Source: Capronia americana (taxonomy: Eukaryota > Ascomycota > Eurotiomycetes > Chaetothyriales > Herpotrichiellaceae). From it: a stretch of DNA of 64,000 nucleotides. Under the pieces are notes generated by a model, which was given only the letters and a program-made list of their open reading frames with translations, was not told the DNA's origin and did no database searches. The DNA lies in assembly GCA_016110215.1 (NCBI GenBank), contig JADWQD010000016.1, positions 558,001 through 622,000 of the forward strand. Reading direction: 5' to 3'. The position numbers and the translations under genes were made by a program. This document shows positions 55,820 through 64,000 of the stretch, in pieces (positions within the stretch are counted from its first letter, which is position 1; each line of letters opens with the position of its first letter).

Positions 55820-57618
55820 GTTGAATACCAACGGAGAACTGTCAGTGGTTGTTGTCAGGTGCAATATGGCCAAGCTGTCGAGCGGCAAGAATGAGCCTTT
55901 CAGTTGCTTCTCACGTAGGGATTCTGGCAATGTCTTTGAGAGAAGAAGCCGCGCCAGGTGAGCAATTCGACAGAAGGACTTATCAGCGCTCCAAGAAATC
56001 TTGCTCGACAATACTTGAACGGGAAGAAATTGCTACGAGCATCGATAAGAGAACAAATACGAAGCCGTTTTCAGGGTTGAAAAACCACTTATCCCTAGAC
56101 ATCTCGAGTGGCTTCACTTTCATAGGCAACAGCGACATGAATGCTGCTTCCGAATAATTCAACCATTGTTGGCCATGGCCACAAGATGAATGGAACAAGT
56201 GAAGTGGTGAATAGGGATACTGCACAACGACTCACCGCCTAGCGCCAACGAGCGTAGTTCACTCAACGCCCATTCCTGAATAAGTCCGACACAATGGTAT
56301 TATGGCATCTCCCGGTTCATAGCAAAGAACTCCGATTCATCCATTCCAATCCGTCGAATATGACCTCCATAGGGGACTGATGCAGGGAAGCCGGCAGCAA
56401 TATTCGGTGAGAAGCGATGAGTCAATGACAGAGTAGTTGCAACTATGACAACCTCTTCTCTAAAACATCACAGTATTCACGAGGGGTAGCGAAGGGTGCA
56501 GTCAACCGAACTAACCTCACGAAACGCACAACGAAACCGAACAAAACGGAGACTCGAGGCTGACGCTGACTGAACGCGTCCTCTTCTTCTTCTTTTCGGC
56601 CGGACTTGCACCGACACAAGAGAAGGTCCCTCCGAGGAATGCATCAGCCGATTACCTCGTGGTATCCCTGATCTCCTTGGATCTCCTACCTTTTACATGA
56701 TCCCATATGGCCGACGAATTCGGGGTCGGTGCAGTTGCGATTGGCTGTGATCCGACGACACTCGCGCATTGTCCGCGCCCGCACGCTTGATTCAGATCTG
56801 CCTAGTCGTGCTCGCTCTGTCGACCTGATTCAGGGTAATTTTCCGCCGATCTCATCAACCTTTAGCGGTTATGGCCATTCGCCATTCTGAAATATAGTGT
56901 CCACGGAATCACAATCTTGTACGATGCCTGATGGCTGGACCCCAAGGACACAGTTGCCTTGTTGCACCCATTACGGAGAACTGACCGAGGTTCACGCAAG
57001 TGGGTGAGCGATCACATGTTGCGGAGCTGGCTATCAGGTCATGCATGGCTCCTTTGGTGGTGAGCTCATTCATAGATCGTTGGGCTGCATTCGGAGCCCT
57101 CCTGAAAGCACTCAACCTCCAGAGGAGCAGCATTGTGTATTAGCGGTGGAATTGAGTTCACAGAGGATCGGTCCTTCAGTGGCTAGAGTTTTATCAGCTC
57201 TTGTCAACGGAGGGAGAGCGTCTGGTGCAACAGCCAAAGTTGAGAGAATGTTAGGTGAGCGTCAAATGAGGCGACGCAGAGGGTTTCCTCAAGACGGCCG
57301 AATCCGAACTAGCGCCACGTGACTTTGGGCCTCGGTTGGCCCGCCAAGATCGAGTTCCCTGCTCGCTGCGACGTAAACGTGCATAGCAGATTTGTACAAC
57401 AAGATCTCGAAGGCCTGATCCGAGTGTGACTTTGCACGACACAATGGCTCCCGCTTATCAATCTCAGCAAATCTATATCGGCCTTGTTGATGGAAGAATA
57501 CTCCTCGGGCTAACTCGGTAACTTCCAATGTCACTGTCTCGCTACCGAACGCACCTGCACCACTCCCGGCAACTTCTATGACGGCGTGCCAGTGCCCCGA
57601 CAACCGCGTCTCTTCCCA
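55820..57618. other. Intergenic region, no gene seen
   Basis: About 1.8 kb between divergent genes. Short frames only, with a CTT-type run near 56582-56597. No tRNA or repeat element recognised. Confidence 0.5.
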
Positions 57619-59871
57619 ATGCACACACCTATTACTGCCAGCCTTCCTGATCCTGTGGCGACAGTGGTACTAGGCAATCTGTTAAAGAAAGATGAACCGC
57701 AGTCTCCGGGTGGCTCCATCCATCAGTGGTCCTCGCTCATTGGCATTGTCACGGCGATCGTGGGCAATCTACTCATCTCCTTTGCGCTGAACACGCAGAG
57801 ATACGCCCACATCCTCATAGACCGCGAGTACTCTCAATTGCGCAAGTCTTCCGCAAACGGCCACCCCACCCCGAAGCGCGATGGCGGTTATGGTACACAT
57901 CAACAGGAAGCAATAGCAGAAGACCGGAGGAAGCAAAATTTGGAGATATCCGGGTTTCAGAAGATTCTAGACGAAGAGACGGGCGAACCACTTCATCAGT
58001 CTTCAGACAGGACTCTTCAACCCGCTTTCGAGCCCCGAAAGCAGGTCAACGGCCAGGAGAAAGATTCAGATGATGACTCCGGAAAGGCTTCGTACCTGAA
58101 ATCGCCATATTGGTGGCTGGGCCTGGTCTTGATGATCATTGGCGAGGCCGGCAACTTTCTCGCCTATGGATTCGCACCTGCCTCAATCGTCAGCCCGTTG
58201 GGCGTTGTTGCGCTCATCTCCAACTGTTTGATTGCACCTCTGATGCTCAAAGAACGGTTCCGCCGGCGGGATCTATGTGGCGTCCTCGTTGCAATCGCTG
58301 GGGCTGTTGTTGTCGTCTTGTCCGCCAGACATACTGAGACGAAGTTTGGGCCCGGTGAATTATGGAGGACCATCAAGAGATGGGAGTTCCTTCTCTACGT
58401 GATCATCACAGCTGTCTTTGTCGTGGGTTTGATGTACGTCGAGCCACGATACGGTCGGAAAACCATCCTTGTCGACCTTGGTCTGGTGGCTCTGTTTGGC
58501 GCTTACACGGCTCTCTCCACAAAAGGCGTGTCATCCCTGCTCTCCGCCTCTTTATACAAGGCCTTCACCTTCTCCATTTTCTACTTTCTGGTTCTGGTCC
58601 TTGTCGGGTCGGCACTGATGCAAATTCGATACCTAAACCGAGCCCTGCAGAATTACGATTCCACCCAGGTTATACCCACACAATTTGTACTATTCACCCT
58701 TTCTGTCATTATTGGATCGGCGGTACTGTACAGGGACTTTGAGCATACCACAGGGGACCAGGCTGTCAAGTTCGTTATCGGCTGTCTATTGACTTTCTTT
58801 GGAGTGTATCTGATCACGAGTCAGCGTCACGAGATTGGTGACGCTGAAGACGAAGGTGGAGACGAGGTGGAGAGTATACGTCTTTTGGACGAGGAAGCAC
58901 ACGACATCGACGAGCGGACGCCGTTGACGCGGGATCCTGCGCAGCTGGCAGCTGCAGCAGTTGGCGAACAGCCCACAGTCGACGACCGGGATGAAGAACA
59001 AGCCGGTCCCGTGACACCGCGACGACGATCGGTAGTCTCGTCAGAGGTGCCTTCGATCTCAGTCACACCCGCCGAGTCATCGGATAGCCTCATTCGTAAC
59101 CCTTGGCTCTCTTCCACTGAAGAAGTGGACGCGCCACCACCTCGGACACCCCAAAACAGCGAATCTCGACACGATGCCGCGCCCTTCTTTTTACCCGCGA
59201 CGTCAAATCCTCTTCAACGCACATCCTCCTCACCTGCAGACCCACAGACGCCCACAAAGCCACCTGTCTCTCCTCGTCCACCCTCACCCGACCGCTCCGC
59301 ACGTCCGAACCCAGAAGATCCATCGCCTTCTCCAAGCTTTCTCTCTCGCTCCGCTCGAGGCAGCATTTCCCGTCTCATTCCGGTTCCTGGTCCTCTATTA
59401 GCACCCCTCTCCAACTCCCTCAGCGCTTTGGTCGCGGATTCCATCATGAAAGGTGAAGGTGCACCTCGGTCTGTGCGCGCCGCCCTCCGGCGCACCCGTT
59501 CGGCAAGGCACTCCACTGACGACCGGCGACGGACCGTGGCTGTCCCTAAAGATGTCGATTATGATGATCCACTTGCCGCCCTCCGGGGGCATTGGACTGA
59601 ACGAAATCAGAGCACAGAGAGCGCACAGGACCTGAGCAGATCGCGGACCCACGAAACGGTACCGAGCACAGTGCATGAAGATAACGAAGGAGACGTGGCC
59701 AAGGATATGGGTCAGCGAAAGACGAGGTTAAGGGCCCTCAGCGAGACATTGTCGGGGATGATGGGACATGGCCGGAGGACGCGAAGCAACGGGAAAGACC
59801 GAGATGAGGATCAGGGTCATCCAGAGCGTCGGCGCAATACCAACAGGACTGACGATCCATCCCAGCACTGA
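57619..59871 (+). CDS. NIPA-type magnesium transporter
   Basis: A single-exon gene of 750 residues from the ATG at 57619; the longer frame begins with GTG. The membrane part, roughly residues 35-420, has the DUF803/NIPA pattern: SSLIGIVTAIVGNLLISFALN, then SPYWWLGLVLMIIGEAGNFLAYGFAPASIVSPLGVVAL, LKERFRRRDLCGV, a later TALSTKGVSSLLS and QIRYLNRALQNYDSTQVIPTQF. NIPA proteins carry Mg2+ and other divalent ions; about nine helices are expected. A long hydrophilic insertion follows the first helix, and a ~330-residue disordered Ser/Pro/Arg-rich C-terminus follows the core, as in fungal members. Confidence 0.9.
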   Translation: MHTPITASLPDPVATVVLGNLLKKDEPQSPGGSIHQWSSLIGIVTAIVGNLLISFALNTQRYAHILIDREYSQLRKSSANGHPTPKRDGGYGTHQQEAIAEDRRKQNLEISGFQKILDEETGEPLHQSSDRTLQPAFEPRKQVNGQEKDSDDDSGKASYLKSPYWWLGLVLMIIGEAGNFLAYGFAPASIVSPLGVVALISNCLIAPLMLKERFRRRDLCGVLVAIAGAVVVVLSARHTETKFGPGELWRTIKRWEFLLYVIITAVFVVGLMYVEPRYGRKTILVDLGLVALFGAYTALSTKGVSSLLSASLYKAFTFSIFYFLVLVLVGSALMQIRYLNRALQNYDSTQVIPTQFVLFTLSVIIGSAVLYRDFEHTTGDQAVKFVIGCLLTFFGVYLITSQRHEIGDAEDEGGDEVESIRLLDEEAHDIDERTPLTRDPAQLAAAAVGEQPTVDDRDEEQAGPVTPRRRSVVSSEVPSISVTPAESSDSLIRNPWLSSTEEVDAPPPRTPQNSESRHDAAPFFLPATSNPLQRTSSSPADPQTPTKPPVSPRPPSPDRSARPNPEDPSPSPSFLSRSARGSISRLIPVPGPLLAPLSNSLSALVADSIMKGEGAPRSVRAALRRTRSARHSTDDRRRTVAVPKDVDYDDPLAALRGHWTERNQSTESAQDLSRSRTHETVPSTVHEDNEGDVAKDMGQRKTRLRALSETLSGMMGHGRRTRSNGKDRDEDQGHPERRRNTNRTDDPSQH

Positions 59872-60144
59872 ACAACGGAGATGATTTATCGCTCGTCTCC
59901 GCGTAATCCTAGTAAATAATACCGCTCTCTGTTGTGTGAGCGAGCGAGCTTCTTACCATTACAGTGTAGCGCTTCGATAGATTTACAAATGTCAGATGGC
60001 ACCAATTCATTCGACATCACAGCCCACAGGCAGGCAGGCAGACGACAGGGCCGTGCGAGTTTGTGTCATTTCATTCCCTGCCGTGCCGAGTAGGGCGTCA
60101 GTCCTGTACCGCCCTTAGCCTCCATCCTCTTCCAGCCACGTCTA

Positions 60145-61841
60145 TCACCCTCCGCCAGCACTCGCCTCCTCAGCTCCCTCGGTGCCAGTCTCCTCCGTGG
60201 CAGTCCTTTCATGTCTTCCCGCCCGCTCCCTCTCCCTGCGCGCCTTGGCCCCGGCCTTCAAACTGTCCCACTTGTCTCTATACTTGGTGATGGTCTCCTT
60301 GAGCTTGACGTTTTCCTCCTCCTTCTTCCTCGCCCGGGCGTCGCTCTTGCGGAGGATTTCTTCCAGTTCGGCAATGCGCCGCTGCGTGGCTTCGTCTGCC
60401 TGGTGGCCAGAGGGGTTACTGTCGAAGCCCAGGAGTTTGCCGCTAAGGGGCTTGCCGCGGGAGTTTTCCGGCGAGAGCATGGGTGAGCGGTTATGCAGGG
60501 AGCGGATACTCTGCGCCAGCGCTGCCGAGGAGGTCTGCGCCGACATTTCGAACACGTGGAGGCGCTTGGAAAGCGTGTCCGAGAGGTGTTTGAGCGCTTG
60601 GTTTTCGAGGGCGAGTTCCTCCATGGTTTTGCCGTTGACTTTGACGTCTTCGTGACCGGTGCGGCGGAAGCGGCTGGGCGGTCCCGGGTTGGTTGGGAGG
60701 ATCGTGCTCTGCGCGTCGACGAAGTCGTCTTCGGAGATGTTGGTGAGATTGGACGGTTGACGGTGGTGGCCTCGGAAACCGGCGCGGGCTTCTTCGCGCT
60801 CCGCGCGCGACATGATCTCGGCGTACGAGATTGTGCCGCCGGTTGTGGGGACGACGTAGAATGATTCAGAAGGGTTGGTGGAGCCACCGCCCGAGACGGC
60901 GCGAAGGGCCGCGCGAGAGATGAGTTGGCTGTAGTCGATGGAAGGGGGTGCCGGGGTCGGCCGGGACGGCTGTTTGGGCTGCTTGGGTGAAGGGAGCGAG
61001 GCATTCGGGCGTGCTTTTGTGGTGCTTGGTGTGGCGAGCGGGAGACCGGCGAATGCCAACGGAGCGGAGAGTTTGGATATGAGGCTTTCGAAAGTCGCGT
61101 AGAATTGCTGGAAGGGAGCATCGGAGCCTTGGTCGGCTGGGTTTTCAGTCGATTCTGCCTTGGTAGGTGATACAGGCGGAGCCCACGACGGACGTGACTG
61201 TGACTGCTTCGAGCGCGACATAAGAGCATCGCTCGCGTCCGCGTTCTCTCTCGACAAAGGCTTTCCTCGCGTGTCATCTTGAGCGATGTGCCCGTCGGCA
61301 TTTTGAGTAGAAACCAACGGAGATATCGGGGTAGGTCTCTTCTGGCGGTTGCTAGGTATACCTCTGGCCGAGGCTAGATTGCTTGCAATAGAAGAGGAGA
61401 GCTCTCGCGTACTCGATTTCAATGCTCTGGGCAGTCTCGGAGGGTGTATAGTTGTCTCTGGTGAAGAAGGTCGGGCCACATCCTGCTTCTGCGGTGCTGA
61501 CGATGGAGTGGCATTCTCGCCATCACCTGCGGGTGCCGCGGGCGGACTATTCTTGACAGTCGGTTTCTCGTGTGCGTCCTTCAGCAATTGTCCTAGTTTC
61601 TTGTGATGTTGTTCCAACAGCTCCAACACTCGAAGGGCTTCCGAGTCCGATGTCCCCTGAGCGGCTGCGGCGAACTCTGCTGCGGCGAGATCATGTTCTT
61701 CACTGGCCGCGACCGGGTTGTGACGGCGCGATTCGAGGGCTGCATTTCGGGCGTGCGTATGAGCCTGCAAAGACAGAATTAGGAGTTGGGATGCTTCAAT
61801 CTCCGAACGGTGCTTACGAGAGTCAATGGTGCCGTGTCCAT
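60145..61841 (-). CDS. MIT-like domain protein with coiled-coil C-terminus
   Basis: Exons 61818-61841 (24 nt) and 60145-61764 (intron 53 bp, GTAAGC) give 547 residues. The tiny first exon supplies MDTAPLTL, joining to AHTHARNAALESRRHNPVAASEEH. That helix, with AAAEFAAAAQG and LRVLELLEQHHKKLGQLLK, has the three-helix pattern of an MIT domain (ESCRT/Vps4-type binding). A long Ser/Pro-rich middle follows. A coiled coil near residues 450-520 (ATQRRIAELEEILRKSDARA, ENVKLKETITKYRDKW) precedes an acidic tail. The function is probably in membrane trafficking or autophagy (inference). The long uninterrupted frame to 61971 is not used because the splice frame does not continue it. Confidence 0.75.
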
Positions 61842-62763
61842 TTATTCTTAGTTCGTCGCAACGAGGATGCGCTGGAGAGGGCTGTGAAGTCTTCAAGTTC
61901 TGATTATTCTCTGGGTTATGCCCGTAACATGCGCCAATCGCTCTGCATTCCACTTCCGCTTCCACTGTCATTCATCTCGCGTCTTCTGGGGTGACAAGGT
62001 CGAACGACTCGTATGAACCAAGTCACAAGCAGAAGTCGCAAGGCTACAGTGACGATATGCGAGGCTCGGAGAAATGACCCCGAACGTCTCCACGGGCGCC
62101 GAGACGGTGCAGCACCAACCAGAAGGAGGTTGCCCGTGGCGGCGGGAAGCGATCGCTGAAAGCCGCTTTTGGCAAAGGCTCGCTGCACCTCCGGGCACCC
62201 CTGGGCGACGCGACAGGGTTGCGTGCCCCCGAACAACTGCTCATAACGCGGCACAAAGAGCCCGCCGCAGCAATACGCGGAGGAAAGGCTGGATACGCGG
62301 ACCTTGTAGGCAGCACTTAGCGAATGCAATGTACGCAAGCCACCAAGCGACCGCCGGGTGCATGTTTCCAACGGCAATTTGACCCCCAAAGCGTCGCTTG
62401 CATTCCGGCTGCAGGTCAGCTAATCAGCAGAGCTCTTTCCTTGTCACCGACTTGTCCTGACAGCTTTGGAGGCGGCCTGAACGCAAACAACAAGAGCCAC
62501 GGCGACTCTACACCCAAAGCATCTGAGAACGGTGCGAGGACGGTCAAACTGTCCTCACCCCGTCTTCCCTTCTACTGCACTTTTTCTTTGGCCATTTTAC
62601 GACAACTATCAATATCGGTTTCTATGTGATACTGCATGTTAAGCCCCTCTTTTACGATTACACAGGGCTACACGTGCCATTCATTTCCATCCACCCTCAC
62701 TGTCCGCATGATGTCACGACTATGCGACTTCAACTGAGATCCTGAACACCGCCCCAACCCTGA
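61842..62763. other. Divergent promoter region
   Basis: About 920 bp between the MIT-like gene and the right-edge gene, which point away from each other. No gene or repeat seen. Confidence 0.5.
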
Positions 62764-64000
62764 ATGGCCGCAGTTTCTGCCTCATCCTCCCCTCATGTCG
62801 CCCAAACAATGCCCGAACCTTCTCCTCAGCTGAAGGGTCTCAAGAAAGTCCTCTCTAACAGGCGCCGCTCTTCGGAGCCCGCCATTGACGAAACAATACA
62901 AGACTTACGAACCGATTCCCTTGACTCCATATCCATTGAAAAGTCGCCCACGAGACAGAGTGCACGGTCCACAAGTCAGGATGGTAGCACCAAGTCTGGC
63001 AGTAGTGGTGTGCGCAAGCTGTTGCCTGGCCACAGCAAGCGGCAGAGGAGGAGACTGCGCGAGGCTGAGTTGAAGGCTGCAGTAGAAGAGCTTGCACGAG
63101 GCAGAACTGGTACCGGCTTGAGTGCCATGACAAGTCCGCCGCCGGCTTTGAGTAGGCGCGCGAGCAGTCACGGTGGTGACCCCGATACCAGTCTACTCAC
63201 TGACGATTCAGAGATCGAAACGCCTCCTCTTGTCACTCGCGACTCTCATGTGGGATTCGCATCGGTGTCCTCGCCCTTGATATCCACCACAACCACACGC
63301 AGTGATGGCGAAAATCTGCAAAGCCCGGTCAAGGGACCATCGATGGACAAGATTCCCACACTGGTTGAGCCTGCCGGGAAGGACTCTGGCTCCCCTTCTC
63401 CGAAAACCGGCCCTGTCCTAGAGTCAGGGCCAGGCTCGCCTCTTGCAGCCGGATTGGTTGATCGAGCAGACACACTGCGCCCAGATTCTCCGAGGAACAG
63501 CGCAAGCATTCGAGGCAAATCCCCTGCACGGAGGTTCAGAGACGTGTTTGGGAAGCCAAGTAAGAGTCCGAAAGTCAGCCCTGAGAGGAGGGAAACCATG
63601 CCTGCCATGGGTGTTACGAGCAACGAGAGTACCATTACGCGATCCAACACCGAGATCCAGGCCGACACGGAGCCCAGACCTATTGATGTACCTCCACCGG
63701 TTCCACCAGTACCGCCCATCCCTCATACCAGTTCGATGCCGAACCTTGACACTTCCCTGCGGCCTCTCACACCTCCGTCACGGCTCATCGACACCCCCGT
63801 CACCACCGTCACTCCTCCAACTCCGACCGATACTCGGTTTGAAGGGACAACAGGGTCTCCACAGTCGGAGAGGACGACTCGGAAAGCCACACCCGAAGGC
63901 TCGAACATCGTGGTGAGTTCATCTGGGAATATGATATCCCATCGGAGAATCCGGTCGGCGTCTTCCACGACGCATCAACCCAGCAAACTTTCAACCTCGG
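62764..64000 (+). CDS. Large low-complexity protein (5' part, runs off the window)
   Basis: From ATG 62764 the frame stays open to the right edge, at least 412 residues. The start MAAVSASSSPHV is followed by LKGLKKVLSNRRRSSEP. A basic stretch (GHSKRQRRRLREAELKAAVEE) and Ser/Pro/Thr-rich disorder follow, with SPARRFRDVFGKPSKSPKVSPERR, a PPPVPPVPPIP proline run and SSMPNLD. The sequence suits a scaffold or cell-cortex protein, but I do not recognise it. The 3' part and any introns lie outside the window. Confidence 0.75.
   Translation, partial: MAAVSASSSPHVAQTMPEPSPQLKGLKKVLSNRRRSSEPAIDETIQDLRTDSLDSISIEKSPTRQSARSTSQDGSTKSGSSGVRKLLPGHSKRQRRRLREAELKAAVEELARGRTGTGLSAMTSPPPALSRRASSHGGDPDTSLLTDDSEIETPPLVTRDSHVGFASVSSPLISTTTTRSDGENLQSPVKGPSMDKIPTLVEPAGKDSGSPSPKTGPVLESGPGSPLAAGLVDRADTLRPDSPRNSASIRGKSPARRFRDVFGKPSKSPKVSPERRETMPAMGVTSNESTITRSNTEIQADTEPRPIDVPPPVPPVPPIPHTSSMPNLDTSLRPLTPPSRLIDTPVTTVTPPTPTDTRFEGTTGSPQSERTTRKATPEGSNIVVSSSGNMISHRRIRSASSTTHQPSKLSTS

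Noticed and set aside
60258..61301. 347-codon minus-strand frame
   Set aside because: It is an Arg/Pro/Ser-rich alternative frame inside the MIT-like gene, typical of GC-rich codon shadowing.
61842..61971. Unspliced N-terminal extension of the MIT-like gene
   Set aside because: A GTAAGC..CAG intron with a 24-nt first exon gives a better MIT start; the extension is in a frame the splice does not use.
1..64000. tRNA, rRNA and CRISPR features
   Set aside because: A T-loop-like GGTTCGAATCC occurs near 7656 on the minus strand but without a cloverleaf around it. No regularly spaced repeat array was seen, and none is expected in a fungal nuclear genome.

Overview
This window is nuclear DNA of a filamentous ascomycete (Pezizomycotina). 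The genes carry many short introns, mostly 45-62 bp, with GTRNGT donors and CTRAY-like branch points. The protein set is fungal: a Zn2Cys6 regulator, an MFS sugar porter, a Baeyer-Villiger monooxygenase, a highly reducing polyketide synthase, a SesB-like domain joined to ankyrin repeats, and a CVNH protein. A stop-saturated AT-rich island and C-to-T type nonsense changes in dead genes suggest repeat-induced point mutation (RIP). The species cannot be fixed from the sequence alone.

Left arm (1-9.5 kb): the 3' tail of an unknown gene; a repeat-rich spacer with a ~0.65-kb inverted-repeat element; a four-exon phospholipase D-like gene; the AT-rich island (about 5.64-6.99 kb) with a perfect 23-bp inverted repeat; an ankyrin remnant; and a hotdog thioesterase.

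Catabolic cluster (9.5-26.1 kb): eight intact genes. They encode an MFS sugar porter, an SDR, a Baeyer-Villiger monooxygenase, a Zn2Cys6 regulator, an SSADH-like aldehyde dehydrogenase, a zinc polyol dehydrogenase, a PFK-2 whose phosphatase half has lost its catalytic histidine, and a dihydroxyacetone-synthase-like transketolase. Each of the five promoter regions in this block holds one CGG-N10-CCG site with related flanks (consensus about CGGRAANNNNTTYCCG). This is the kind of site a dimeric Zn2Cys6 protein reads. I read the block as one regulon controlled by its own regulator, probably for an unidentified sugar, polyol or ketone. This is the most interesting system in the window.

Accessory and graveyard region (26.1-42.6 kb): a degraded hypothetical gene; an intact nine-exon gene joining a SesB-like hydrolase domain to ankyrin repeats with no nucleotide-binding domain; then a run of wrecks. 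The wrecks are an ABC-transporter tail fragment, a frameshifted membrane-protein relic, a broken conserved hypothetical gene, an ABC pseudogene without its signature motif, and a polyketide synthase pseudogene that is truncated after its methyltransferase domain and abuts the ABC relic.

Right arm (42.6-64 kb): conserved housekeeping-type genes. They are an Aly/Yra1/Mlo3 mRNA export factor, an alpha/beta hydrolase, a WDR70-like WD40 protein, an aquaglyceroporin, an OsmC-like protein, a CVNH protein, a conserved hypothetical, a NIPA-type magnesium transporter, an MIT-domain protein, and the 5' part of a large low-complexity protein running off the right edge. I saw no rRNA, convincing tRNA or CRISPR array.
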